Program-made: the position numbers and the translations under genes
Notes under the pieces: model-generated
Told to the model about the DNA's origin: nothing
Seen by the model: only the letters and a program-made list of their open reading frames with translations
The model's database searches: none
Shown here: positions 16,379 to 26,400 of the stretch, piece by piece
Position numbering within the stretch: position 1 is the stretch's first letter
Layout of the letters: each line of letters opens with the position of its first letter
Source of the DNA: Streptomyces sp. Go-475
GTDB lineage: Bacteria; Actinomycetota; Actinomycetes; Streptomycetales; Streptomycetaceae
Length of the DNA stretch: 64,000 bases
Assembly: GCF_003330845.1 (NCBI RefSeq)
Contig: NZ_CP026121.1
Location: forward strand, 5,685,501-5,749,500
Reading direction: 5' to 3'

Positions 16379-19111
16379 TCAGAGGGCTTGTTTCCGGGTG
16401 AGGTGGTTGAAGGCCAGCCAGCCCGGCAGTACGGGCAGCCACAGCGTCAGCAGGCGGAACAGCAGGACCGCGGGTGCCGCGACCTCCTTGGGGAGCCCGA
16501 CGGCGATCAGGCCGACCGTCAGGGTCGCCTCGACCGCGCCCACACCGCCCGGTGTCGGCGCCGCCGACCCGAGGGCGTTGCCCGCGAGGAAGACCACGGC
16601 GACGCTGGCGATGCTGATCGAGGTGGACTCGTCACCGAAGGCGCGGATGGACGCGTCCAGGCACATCACGAAGCAGGCGGTCAGCAGCAGCATGCCGCCG
16701 ATGCCGGTGACCAGCTTCTGCGGCCGCTGGAGCACGTCCAGCATGCGCGGCACGACACCCGCGAACAGCGACCTCACGCGCGTGACGACGAACTTCCGCA
16801 GGAACGGCACGGAGGTCACCACGAGCACGAGCACCGCCACTGTCAGCAGACCCGCGATGACGGTCCGGGACGGCGACAGCGACGGCGTCTTCTCCGTGCC
16901 GGTCAGGTAGCCGAAGGACAGCAGCATCAGGATGTGGCAGCCGAGCCCGAACAGCTGCGACGCGCCCACACTCGCCACCGCGAGCCCCGGCCGCACTCCC
17001 GCGCGCTGCAGGAAGCGCGTGTTCAGGGCGACGCCGCCCACCGCCGCCGGGGCGACGATCTTCACGAAGGACCCGGCGACCTGCGCCGCCACGGTCCGCA
17101 GGAACGGCACCCGCTCGGGCACGAACCCCAGCAGTGCCATCGCCGCCGCGATGTAGCTGCACATCGAGAACAGCACGGCCGCCGCGACCCAGCCCCACTC
17201 GGCGTTCGCGATGAGCGGCCCGAACTCGATGTGCGTGAGCTGCGTCAGCAGGAAGTACGCGCCGATCGCCCCTGCCATGAAACTGATCAGCGTGCGCGGC
17301 CGCACCCGCTCCAGCCGGGCCGGCTCCACCGGTGCCTGCGGCCTGATCCGCAGCACCTCGTGCCGGATCTGGGTGAGCAGATCCTCCTCGCGCGCCTCCT
17401 CCAGGGCCTCGTCGATGGCCCGCTTCTCGGCCCGCTGTTCCGCCCGTACGGCCTTCTTGTCGGGCTTCTCCAGGACGGGCACGGCCTCGTCGGAGGTCTC
17501 CTCCAGGCGCGCCTGCTTGGCCTGCCGGGACGCCTCCAGGACCGCGTCGCGCTCGCGCTGTGCCCGCTCCCGGGCCAGTCTGCGCAGCGTCGCGCGCGTG
17601 GAGCGGCTGAGCGCGATGGGCTGGAGCATCGGCAGGCAGTCCGCCACGGCGTCCGGGCCGAGCACGCCCACCGCGGAAGACACCGCCCGCTCGGCGCCCA
17701 CCCGGAGACCGAGGGTGACGAGCAGCTGGGACGTGTCCATGCGCAGCAGCAGGTCGCCGGCCGCGATCTCGCCGACGCGCAGGTCGGTGATGATCACCGT
17801 GCCGGAACGATCCACCAGAATCGCGTCGCCCACCAGCCTGCGGTGCGCGATACGCCGGGACTGCAGCGCCTTCACCTGGTGCCAGGTGTCGCGCAGCAGG
17901 TCGTCGGTGATCTCCTCGTCCGGCAGCGAGTCGAGGGTGCGGCCGCCGCTGTGCTCGTAGACGAGCATCACGGCGTCGGGGCCGAGTTCGGAGGTGGCGA
18001 TCAGCTTGGGCGCGTTGGCGCCCGCCGCGATGGCCGCGTACGCCAGCAGCGCCTCCTGCTCCAGGGCCTGGCGCAGCGACTGGAGGCTGCTGCGGGTGGC
18101 GAAGCCGCGCAGGGTCAGGTTCCGCCAGGCGCGGTAGAAGAAGCCCTGGGCCTGCTGCTCCCGGTCGACCACGGTCACGTCCAGCGGGGGGCCGTCCTCG
18201 AGCGTGACGAAGTAGCGGCGGCCCCGGTCCCCGGTGTCCGGGTTGTGGTCCGGGGTGTCCTCGCGCGAGGCGCTGACGGGGCGGAAGCCGACGGTCCGCA
18301 GGCCCGCCATCAGCGTCTGCCCGGTGGGCCGGACGTTCGGCGAGCCGACCGCGTACAGCGTGCCGTAGGCCACGGTCCAGCCGATCAGCACGGTCAGGAT
18401 GATCGAGAACGGTGTGGTGTACCCCGTCACGAGCATCGAGAAGGCGTCGAGGAGCAGCACGACCCACAGCACCGCGCGCCATCTCGGCCGACGCGACATG
18501 CCCACGGCTGTCATGTACGCGATGACCGGGGCCAGATAGCCGTGCACGGGATCGGTCAGCGCGTGGATGTCGCCGGGGGAGGGCTGGGTGAGGGCCTCCT
18601 GGATGGAGTCCGGGGCGGCCCGGGCGACCCACAGGTCTGTGGCCAGCGTCACGCCGTGCGCCAGGACGGCCGCGAGCACGCCGTCGGCGATCCTGAGCCC
18701 GTCCCGTTTGATCAGCCGCTCGATGGCGAAGGCGACCGGCACCAGCAGGATCGCGATGCTGGAGGCCAGCCCCGCGATCTTGATGAGCAGGTCGGGCGCC
18801 TGCCCGGTGCCCTTGTTGATGTCCTGTTCGAGGCCCGAGGTGGTGCCGTGCGCGAACGCGGCGATCCCGATCAGCACCGCGACGGCGAGCACCCCCACCA
18901 GGAGCCGCATCAGGTCGGACGGGCGGTGCACGCGCGCGGGGAGGAGCGGTTCGTCGCCCTCCACCTCGTCGATGTACGCGGTGTCGGTCCCCTCGGCGTC
19001 CGTCCGGGGCTGCTTCCCGGCCGCCTTCGGGCCGTCGTCCGGGGTGCCCGGGCGCGACGAAGCGTCAGAGGTGCCCTCCGGCTCCTCGGGGTGCGCACCC
19101 TGCTGCTTCAT
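16379..19111 (-). CDS. Large flippase-like (LPG-synthase TM family) membrane protein with degenerate kinase-like domain
   Basis: 910 residues. The N-terminus (1-60) is acidic and disordered. Residues about 60-260 have about six membrane helices. Residues about 270-480 form a soluble domain resembling an ABC1/aminoglycoside-kinase-type fold: A-L-E-Q-E-A-L-L-A, then L-V-Y-E-H-S-G-G, then V-I-I-T-D-L-R-V-G-E where an active kinase would have D-F-G. Residues about 580-910 are the multi-helix lysylphosphatidylglycerol-synthase TM (UPF0104) region with P-G-G-V-G-A-V-E near the end. A coiled, charged linker separates the halves. It is likely a lipid-linked flippase or scaffold; no aminoacyl-transfer domain is present. 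The ATG at 19111 has AAGAGA upstream; another start lies 8 codons earlier. Confidence 0.72.
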   Translation of the reverse strand: MKQQGAHPEEPEGTSDASSRPGTPDDGPKAAGKQPRTDAEGTDTAYIDEVEGDEPLLPARVHRPSDLMRLLVGVLAVAVLIGIAAFAHGTTSGLEQDINKGTGQAPDLLIKIAGLASSIAILLVPVAFAIERLIKRDGLRIADGVLAAVLAHGVTLATDLWVARAAPDSIQEALTQPSPGDIHALTDPVHGYLAPVIAYMTAVGMSRRPRWRAVLWVVLLLDAFSMLVTGYTTPFSIILTVLIGWTVAYGTLYAVGSPNVRPTGQTLMAGLRTVGFRPVSASREDTPDHNPDTGDRGRRYFVTLEDGPPLDVTVVDREQQAQGFFYRAWRNLTLRGFATRSSLQSLRQALEQEALLAYAAIAAGANAPKLIATSELGPDAVMLVYEHSGGRTLDSLPDEEITDDLLRDTWHQVKALQSRRIAHRRLVGDAILVDRSGTVIITDLRVGEIAAGDLLLRMDTSQLLVTLGLRVGAERAVSSAVGVLGPDAVADCLPMLQPIALSRSTRATLRRLARERAQRERDAVLEASRQAKQARLEETSDEAVPVLEKPDKKAVRAEQRAEKRAIDEALEEAREEDLLTQIRHEVLRIRPQAPVEPARLERVRPRTLISFMAGAIGAYFLLTQLTHIEFGPLIANAEWGWVAAAVLFSMCSYIAAAMALLGFVPERVPFLRTVAAQVAGSFVKIVAPAAVGGVALNTRFLQRAGVRPGLAVASVGASQLFGLGCHILMLLSFGYLTGTEKTPSLSPSRTVIAGLLTVAVLVLVVTSVPFLRKFVVTRVRSLFAGVVPRMLDVLQRPQKLVTGIGGMLLLTACFVMCLDASIRAFGDESTSISIASVAVVFLAGNALGSAAPTPGGVGAVEATLTVGLIAVGLPKEVAAPAVLLFRLLTLWLPVLPGWLAFNHLTRKQAL

Positions 19112-19267
19112 CGTCTCTTCTTGGTCTCGTATCACCGGTCACCGCCCGCACGATGGTGGCATGCCGCACCGACACACGGGGGCATCAGGGTGCACATGCG
19201 GGGGCGGACAGTCTGCCCGACGCGCTCCTGCCGGGCGAGGGAAACGCTCGGGAGCACGCCCGTCCCG

Positions 19268-19290
19268 TTGTCGGTGGGGTGGGGCAGGAT
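19268..19290 (+). promoter_or_regulatory. PafBC-type (RecA-independent DNA-damage) promoter of the ATL gene
   Basis: TTGTCGGTG (19268-19276), 8 nt, then CAGGAT (19285-19290). The upstream box is an exact match to the RecA-NDp consensus TTGTCRGTG-N8-TAnnnT, with one mismatch in the -10 box. The predicted transcription start coincides with the ATG at 19298. Confidence 0.7.
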
Positions 19291-19297
19291 GGGTCGG

Positions 19298-19687
19298 ATG
19301 AGTGAGGAGAGCCCTGAGGGGGGCCGGTTCGAGGACGAGGGCGCGAGGGCGCTGCCCGAGTACGCCGAGCGGGTCCTCGACGTCGCGGAACTGATCCCGC
19401 CGGGCCGTGTCATGACCTACGGGGACGTCGCCGAATGGCTGGAGGAGGGCGGTCCGCGCCAGGTGGGCCGGGTGATGGCGCTCTACGGGGGAGCCGTTCC
19501 GTGGTGGCGCGTGGTCCGGGCGGACGGCGTGCTGCTCCCGGGGCACGAGCAGCGGGCGCTCGGCCACTACCGGGCGGAGGGCACGCCCCTGAAGCAGGCG
19601 AGCCGCGCCGCCGAGGGCCACCTGCCGCGCATCGACATGAGACGGGCGCGGTGGGACGGCGGCGAACGCGCGGAAGGTCACACCTGA
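19298..19687 (+). CDS. Alkyltransferase-like (ATL/MGMT-family) DNA repair protein
   Basis: 129 residues of the AGT/MGMT C-terminal fold: G-R-V-M-T-Y-G-D-V-A, a helix-turn-helix segment R-Q-V-G-R-V-M, and the active-site loop P-W-W-R-V-V. The methyl-acceptor Cys of the P-C-H-R-V motif is replaced by Trp, so it cannot transfer alkyl groups. ATL proteins bind O6-alkylguanine and hand the lesion to nucleotide excision repair. Loss of the His as well as the Cys departs from the usual P-W-H-R. The ATG at 19298 is favoured over one three codons earlier because the damage-type promoter places the transcription start exactly there. Confidence 0.88.
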   Translation: MSEESPEGGRFEDEGARALPEYAERVLDVAELIPPGRVMTYGDVAEWLEEGGPRQVGRVMALYGGAVPWWRVVRADGVLLPGHEQRALGHYRAEGTPLKQASRAAEGHLPRIDMRRARWDGGERAEGHT

Positions 19688-19944
19688 CAGCTTCCGCCAT
19701 CGCAGGACCTCCTGTGTGGCCCGTGATCCGGACGGGGGAATCGGGGCACACCGGCGGCATGACGTACGTTCGTGAGAGGAGGGGCATGAGTGCCGTGAGT
19801 GGCCGACGGGAAAAATTGGAAGCCCTGCTTCCGCCTTGTCCGTCGGCGTAGCGTCGGCTGCGCGTGCCCCCGTCACCCCGCGGTCACCGCCCGCCACGCG
19901 CGGCGGCCCGCCAACCAGCACTTCCACCAGGACCGGCGAACCAC

Positions 19945-22900
19945 GTGAGCTCCTCTTCCTCCACCAGCGGCCTGTCGCACCCCCGGGTGCGGCGGGGGAG
20001 CCGTGGCGCTTACCGACTGGTACGTACCCCTCCTGCCCGCGTGGACCCCCCTCTTTTGGACGCCTCGCAGCGCTCCGTGGTTGACCACACGGCCGGCCCG
20101 CTGCTCGTCCTCGCAGGCCCTGGCACGGGCAAGACCACCACGCTCGTCGAGTCCGTCGCCGAGCGGATCGCCCGGGGCGGCGACCCCGAGCGCGTCCTGG
20201 TGCTCACGTTCAGCCGCCGCGCGGCCGTCGAACTGCGCGACCGCCTGGCCCTGCGCACCGGGGCGGCCCGCGCTCCCCAGGCGACCACCTTCCACTCGTT
20301 CTGCTACGCACTGGTCCGAGCCCACCAGGACAGCGACCTGTTCGTGGAGCCGCTGCGGCTGCTGTCCGGCCCCGAGCAGGACGTCTCCGTGCGCGAGCTG
20401 CTCGCGGGCCAGGTGGAGCTGGAGCGGCTCGGGCTCGCGCACGTGCGCTGGCCGGACGAGCTGCGCGCCTGCCTGACCACGCGCGGTTTCGCCGACGAGG
20501 TCCGCGCGGTCCTCGCCCGCACCCGTGAACTCGGCCTCGGGCCCGACGCCCTGGACGCCTTCGCCCGCCGCACGGGACGCCCCGACTGGCGCGCCGCGGC
20601 CGCCTTCCTCGCCGAGTACCTCGACGTGCTCGACCTGCAGGGCGTGATCGACTACGCGGAACTCGTCCACCGCGCGGTGCTCCTCGCCCGCCGCCCCGAG
20701 GTCGCAGCCCGGCTCGCCGCCCGGTACGACGCCGTCTACGTCGACGAGTACCAGGACACCGATCCCGCCCAGGTGCGACTGCTGCACGCCCTGGCCGGCG
20801 GCGGCCGCACCCTGGTCGCCTTCGGTGACCCCGACCAGTCGATCTACGCGTTCCGCGGGGCGGACGTGAACGGCATCCTGGAGTTCCCGCACGCCTTCCC
20901 GCGCGCGGACGGCCGTCCGGCCCCCGTGGCGGTGCTGCGCACATCCCGCCGCTCCGGCGCCGCCCTGCTGGCCGCCACCCGGCTGCTGACCCAGCGCATG
21001 CCGCTGACCCGGCTGCCCGCCGAGAAGGTATGCGCCCATCGCGAACTCGCCCCCGTCCGGGACGGCGGCCGCGTCGAGGCGTACACGTATCCGACGGCCG
21101 GCACGGAGCTGGACAACATCGCCGACATCCTCCGCAGGGCCCACTTGGAGGACGGCGTCCCGTGGAGCGAGATGGCCGTCCTGGTGCGCGCCGGCTCCCG
21201 GACCATCCCGACGGTCCGCCGCGCCCTGTCGGCGGCGGGCGTCCCCGTGGACGTCGACGGCGACGACGTGCCGCTGCGCCACGAACCGGCCGTGGCGCCG
21301 CTGCTGACGGCGCTTCGGGCGGTGGCCTCGGCCGAGGTGGCGCGGGCCGACGCGCCCGCGGACACCGCCTCCGGCGAGTCCGGGCCCGGCTGGCTCGACA
21401 CCGAGACCGCCCTCGCCCTCCTCACCTCCCCCCTGGCGAGCATGGACGCCGCCGACCTGCGCCGCCTCGGCCGGGCCCTGCGGGACGAGGAGCGGGCCGC
21501 CGGCAATCCGCTGCCACCGCCCTCCGACGTGCTGCTCGCGCAGGCCCTCGCGGAGCCGGAGCGCCTCGCCGTGCACGACCCCGCGTACGCGCGTGGCGCC
21601 CAGCGCCTCGGCGCGCTGCTGCGCAAGGCCAGGGAGCGGCTGGCCGGCGGCGGCACGGCCGAGGAGGCGCTGTGGGACCTCTGGGAGGGCACGCCGTGGC
21701 CCGGCCGGCTGGAGCGGGCCGCCCGCCGGGGCGGGGCCTCCGGGCGCAACGCGGACCGCGACCTGGACGCGGTCTGCGCCCTGTTCGCGACCGCTGCCCG
21801 CGCCGAGGAGCGCTCCGGCGGCCGGGGCGCGCTGAACTTCCTGGAGGAGATCGACGCCGAGGACATCGCCGCCGACACCCTCACCCGGCGTGCCGTACGC
21901 CCCGACGCCGTCCGCCTGATGACCGCGCACCGCTCCAAGGGCCTGGAATGGCGCCTCGTGGTCGTCGCGGGCGTCCAGGAGGGCCTGTGGCCGGACCTGC
22001 GCCGCCGCGGCTCCCTGCTGGAGGCCGACCGCATCGGCCGCGACGGACTCGCCGAACCCCTCACCCCCGGCGCCCTGCTCGCCGAAGAACGCCGCCTGTT
22101 CTACGTGGCCGCCACACGCGCGCGTGAACGGCTCGTCGTCACGGCGGTCAAGGCCCCCGCGGACGACGGCGACCAGCCCTCCCGGTTCCTGACCGAACTC
22201 GGCGTCGAACCCAAGGACGTCACCGGGCGCCCCCGCCGCCCCCTGTCCGTCGCGGCACTCGTCGCCGAACTGCGCGCCACCACGGTCGACCCGCGCGTCT
22301 CCGACGCCCTGAGGGAGGCCGCCGCCCGCCGGCTGGCCCGGCTCGCCGCCCTCGCCGACGAGGACGGCCGCCCCCTGGTGCCCTCCGCGCACCCCTACCG
22401 CTGGTGGGGCATGTTCGAGCCGACCGAGTCCAAGGTGCCGCTGCGCAACCGCGACCAGCCCGTGGTGCTCTCCGGCAGCGCGCTCGACCAGCTCGCCAAC
22501 ACCTGCGCCCTGCAGTGGTTCCTGGGCCGCGAGGTGAAGGCCGACGCGCCCGCGACCGCCGCGCAAGGGTTCGGCAACGTGGTGCACGTCCTCGCCGACG
22601 AGGTCGCCTCCGGACGCACCCCGGCCGACCTCTCCGTCCTCATGGAACGCCTCGACTCCGTGTGGAACGCCCTCGCCTTCGACGCGCCCTGGAAGTCGGA
22701 GCAGGAGAAGGACAACGCGCGCGTGGCGCTCGAACGCTTCCTGAGGTGGCACGTCATGGACCGCACCGGGCGCACCCCGGTGGCCAGCGAGCACGACTTC
22801 GACGTCACCCTCGAAGCGGGCGACTACCAGGTGCGCATCCGCGGCCAGATGGACCGCGTCGAGGCCGACGGCGAGGGCCGCGCGTACGTCGTCGACTTCA

Positions 22901-23262
22901 AGACCGGCAAGCAGGCGCCCACCGGGAAGGAGGTGGAGCGCCACCCGCAGCTCGCCGTCTACCAGCTGGCCGTCCGGGAGGGCGCCGTCGACGACGTCTT
23001 CGACGGTGTGCGCCCCGAGCCGGGCGGCGCCGAACTCGTCCACCTCCGCCAGGGCGCCGCCCAGCGCGACGGCGGCGAGGCCCTGCCCAAGGTGCAGGCC
23101 CAGGAGCCGCTGCAGGGGGAGTGGGTCGGCGACCTGCTGGCGACCGCCGCCGGGAAGGTCCTCGACGAACGGTTCACGCCGACCGCCGGGCAGCACTGCA
23201 CGCACTGCGCGTTCCGGGCCTCGTGCAGCGCGCGTCAGGAGGGGCGCCACGTGGTGGAGTGA
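19945..23262 (+). CDS. adnA: AdnA: helicase-nuclease subunit of the AdnAB recombination machine
   Basis: About 1105 residues. The N-terminal UvrD-like motor has Walker A G-P-G-T-G-K-T-T, the DExx box Y-V-D-E-Y-Q-D and motif III G-D-P-D-Q-S-I-Y. The C-terminal RecB-like PD-(D/E)XK nuclease has V-V-D-F-K-T-G-K. An Fe-S cluster is suggested by one Cys before the nuclease core (T-C-A-L-Q-W-F) and three at the end (H-C-T-H-C-A-F-R-A-S-C). This layout and gene order match mycobacterial AdnA, which with AdnB resects double-strand breaks. The GTG at 19945 is chosen because the residues before it, from an alternative GTG at 19864, look non-conserved. adnB follows after 144 nt. Confidence 0.88.
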   Translation: MSSSSSTSGLSHPRVRRGSRGAYRLVRTPPARVDPPLLDASQRSVVDHTAGPLLVLAGPGTGKTTTLVESVAERIARGGDPERVLVLTFSRRAAVELRDRLALRTGAARAPQATTFHSFCYALVRAHQDSDLFVEPLRLLSGPEQDVSVRELLAGQVELERLGLAHVRWPDELRACLTTRGFADEVRAVLARTRELGLGPDALDAFARRTGRPDWRAAAAFLAEYLDVLDLQGVIDYAELVHRAVLLARRPEVAARLAARYDAVYVDEYQDTDPAQVRLLHALAGGGRTLVAFGDPDQSIYAFRGADVNGILEFPHAFPRADGRPAPVAVLRTSRRSGAALLAATRLLTQRMPLTRLPAEKVCAHRELAPVRDGGRVEAYTYPTAGTELDNIADILRRAHLEDGVPWSEMAVLVRAGSRTIPTVRRALSAAGVPVDVDGDDVPLRHEPAVAPLLTALRAVASAEVARADAPADTASGESGPGWLDTETALALLTSPLASMDAADLRRLGRALRDEERAAGNPLPPPSDVLLAQALAEPERLAVHDPAYARGAQRLGALLRKARERLAGGGTAEEALWDLWEGTPWPGRLERAARRGGASGRNADRDLDAVCALFATAARAEERSGGRGALNFLEEIDAEDIAADTLTRRAVRPDAVRLMTAHRSKGLEWRLVVVAGVQEGLWPDLRRRGSLLEADRIGRDGLAEPLTPGALLAEERRLFYVAATRARERLVVTAVKAPADDGDQPSRFLTELGVEPKDVTGRPRRPLSVAALVAELRATTVDPRVSDALREAAARRLARLAALADEDGRPLVPSAHPYRWWGMFEPTESKVPLRNRDQPVVLSGSALDQLANTCALQWFLGREVKADAPATAAQGFGNVVHVLADEVASGRTPADLSVLMERLDSVWNALAFDAPWKSEQEKDNARVALERFLRWHVMDRTGRTPVASEHDFDVTLEAGDYQVRIRGQMDRVEADGEGRAYVVDFKTGKQAPTGKEVERHPQLAVYQLAVREGAVDDVFDGVRPEPGGAELVHLRQGAAQRDGGEALPKVQAQEPLQGEWVGDLLATAAGKVLDERFTPTAGQHCTHCAFRASCSARQEGRHVVE

Positions 23263-23375
23263 CCCGGCGGAGTGACGTGGCGGAGTGGCGTGAGGACTGA
23301 CGTGGTGGAGTGATCCATCGCACCACACGAGCTGACCTGCGGTTCTTCCGCCCCGGAAGGCCGATCGTGCCGCCG

Positions 23376-23398
23376 CTGTCAGTGCCCGCCGCTAGCCT
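23376..23398 (+). promoter_or_regulatory. PafBC-type DNA-damage promoter of adnB
   Basis: CTGTCAGTG (23376-23384), 8 nt, then TAGCCT (23393-23398): 8 of 9 upstream bases and all fixed -10 bases match TTGTCRGTG-N8-TAnnnT. The start of transcription would fall at or just before the GTG at 23407, making adnB leaderless. Confidence 0.7.
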
Positions 23399-23406
23399 CT
23401 TCCGTT

Positions 23407-26400
23407 GTGCCAGCCCGTATCACCGATCCCGAACAGCTCAAGGAGCTCCTCGGCATCCCGTTCACCCCGGAGCAGACGGCCTGCATCACCGCGCCGCCCG
23501 CCCCGCAGGTGATCGTGGCCGGAGCCGGCTCGGGCAAGACGACGGTGATGGCGGCACGCGTGGTGTGGCTGGTCGGCACCGGCCAGGTCGCCCCCGAGCA
23601 GGTGCTCGGCCTCACCTTCACCAACAAGGCCGCCGCCGAACTCGCCGAGCGCGTCCGCAAGGCACTCGTCAAGGCCGGCGTCACCGACCCGGACGCCATC
23701 GACCCGGACAACCCGCCGGGCGAGCCGGTGATCTCCACGTACCACGCCTTCGCCGGCCGCCTGCTCACCGACCACGGCCTGCGCATCGGCCTCGAGCCCA
23801 CGTCCCGGCTGCTCGCCGACGCCACCCGATTCCAGCTCGCCGCGCGCGTCCTGCGCGAATCCCCCGGGCCCTATCCGGCCCTGACCCGGTCCTTCGCGGA
23901 CCTCGTCGGCGACCTCCTCGCCCTCGACGCCGAACTCGCCGAGCACCTCGTACGTCCCGAGGCGCTGCGCGCGTACGACGCCGAGCTGCTGCTGGCCCTG
24001 CGCGGCGCCAAGCTCACCAACGCCGACCTGCGCAAAGTGCCCGAGGCCGCCGCCGCCCGCCGCGAGCTGGCCGAGCTGGTGACCCGCTACCGGGCCGCCA
24101 AGCGCGAGCGGGACCTGCTCGACTTCGGTGACCAGATCGCCCTGTCGGCACAGCTCGCGCGGATCCCCGAGGTGGGCCGCGTCCTGCGCGACGAGTTCCG
24201 GGTGGTCCTCCTCGACGAGTACCAGGACACCTCGGTCGCCCAACGTGTCCTCCTCGCGGGCCTCTTCGGCGAAGGCACCGGCCACCCCGTCACCGCCGTC
24301 GGCGACCCCTGCCAGGCGATCTACGGCTGGCGCGGCGCCTCGGTCGCCAACCTCGACGACTTCCCCGAGCACTTCGCGCACGCCGACGGCCGTCCCGCGA
24401 CCCGCCAGGCGCTCAGCGAGAACCGCCGCAGCGGCGGCCGCCTCCTCGACCTCGCCAACAACCTCGCCGAGCCGCTGCGCGCCCTGCACGCGGGCGTGGA
24501 GGCCCTCCGCCCGGCCCCCGGCGCCGAACGCGACGGCATGGTCCGCTGCGCCCTGCTGCGCACCCACGCCGAGGAGATCGACTGGGCCGCCGACTCCGTC
24601 GCCCACCTCGTGCGGACCGGGACCCCGCCCGGCGAGATCGCCGTCCTGTGCCGCACGGCGACCGACTTCGCCGAGATCCAGGGCGCCCTGGTCGCCCGGG
24701 ACATCCCCGTCGAGGTCGTCGGCCTGTCCGGCCTGCTGCACCTGCCCGAGGTCGCCGACCTCGTCGCCGTCTGCGAAGTCCTCCAGGACCCCGGCGCCAA
24801 CGCCTCCCTGGTGCGCCTGCTGACCGGCCCGCGCTGGCGCATCGGCCCCCGCGACCTCGCCCTCCTGGGGCGCCGCGCCCGGCTTCTGGTGTCCCACGCG
24901 CGCGTGGAGGGCGACGACGACCCGGACCGCCGTCTGGCCGAGGCCGTCGAGGGGGTCGACCCGTCCGAGGTGATCTCACTCGCGGACGCCCTCGACACGT
25001 TCCTGGAGACGCCCCTGGACGGCCGCGGGGACGACGACGGACTGCCCTTCTCGCCCGACGCGCGCGTGCGCTTCGCCCGGCTCGCCACCGAGCTGCGCGA
25101 GCTGCGCCGCTCCCTGGCCGACCCGCTGATGGACGTCCTGCACCGCGTCCTCGCCGTCACCGGCCTGGAAGTCGAGCTGTCCGCGTCCCCGCACGCCCTG
25201 GCCGCCCGCAGGCGCGAGACCCTGTCCAACTTCCTGGACATCGCCGCCTCCTTCGCCGCCGGCGACAACGAGGCGACCCTGCTGGCCTTCCTCGGCTTCC
25301 TGCGCACCGCCGCCCAGTACGAGAAGGGCCTCGACAACGCCCTCCCCGGCGGCGAGAACACCGTCAAGGTGCTCACCGCCCACAAGTCCAAGGGCCTGGA
25401 ATGGGACGTCGTGGTCGTCCCCGGCCTGGTCACCGGCACCTTCCCGAGCAGCCAGGGCCGCGAGAAGTGGACGTCCCAGGGCAAGGTCCTGCCGCACGGA
25501 CTGCGCGGCGACGCCGACACCCTGCCCGACGTGCCCTCCTGGGACGCCAGGGGCCTGAAGGCCTTCCACGAGGCCATGAAGGACCACCAGCACACCGAGG
25601 AACTCCGCCTCGGCTACGTCACCTTCACCCGCCCCCGCTCCCTGCTCCTCGGCTCCGGCCACTGGTGGGGGCCCACCCAGAAGAAGCGCCGCGGACCGTC
25701 CCCGTTCCTCCAGGCCCTCTACGAGCACTGCGAGGCCGGGTACGGCGAGATCGAGGCCTGGGCGGACGAACCCGCCGAGGACGAGGAGAACCCTGCCCTC
25801 CACCAGGCCACGGCCGACCAGATCTGGCCCCTGCCGCTGGACGAGACGGCCCTGGCCCGCCGCCGCGCCGCCGCCGAGACCGTCCTGGCCCACCTGGAGG
25901 ACCTCGCGTCCCACGAGGACGGGCACCCCGCGGCCGTGCACGACCCCGACGCCCTCGACGACCCGGAGTGGCCCCCGCCGCCCGAGGACGACGAGCCACC
26001 GTTCGACGAACCGGACGCGTTCGGGGAACCGGACCCGTTCGACGAGCGGGATCCCTTCGACGAGCGGGATCCCTTCGACGAGCGGGACGCCTTCGACGAG
26101 CGGGACCCCTTCGATGAACCGGACCCGTTCGAAGAGAACCCGTTCGACGCGGCCCCGGCGGACCGGGACGCTGTGCCCGCCGCCGGCCCCACCGTTCCTC
26201 ACCAGGCGGCGCCGCCGGAAGCGACGGGAGCGCGCCCCCGCCCCGGGCAGCCCGCGCCCCCGGCCCTCACCCCGGAGGAAGCCCGCACCATCGCCTCCTG
26301 GGACCGCGACCTCGACGCCCTCACCGGCGAGCTCCTGCGCGCCCGCGACAGCGTCACCGAAGTGCCCCTGCCCGCCTCGCTCACGGCGTCCGAGCTGCTG

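Noticed and set aside
16388..19297. Plus-strand open frame of almost 3 kb running into the ATL gene
   Set aside because: It is the antisense of the large flippase-like gene (Gln/His/Arg/Gly-rich). Only the last 129 codons, which belong to the ATL gene, are meaningful.
19738..19770. Possible sigma-R promoter (GGAAT) upstream of adnA
   Set aside because: No GTT occurs 18 or 19 nt downstream; the spaced bases read TGA/GAC.
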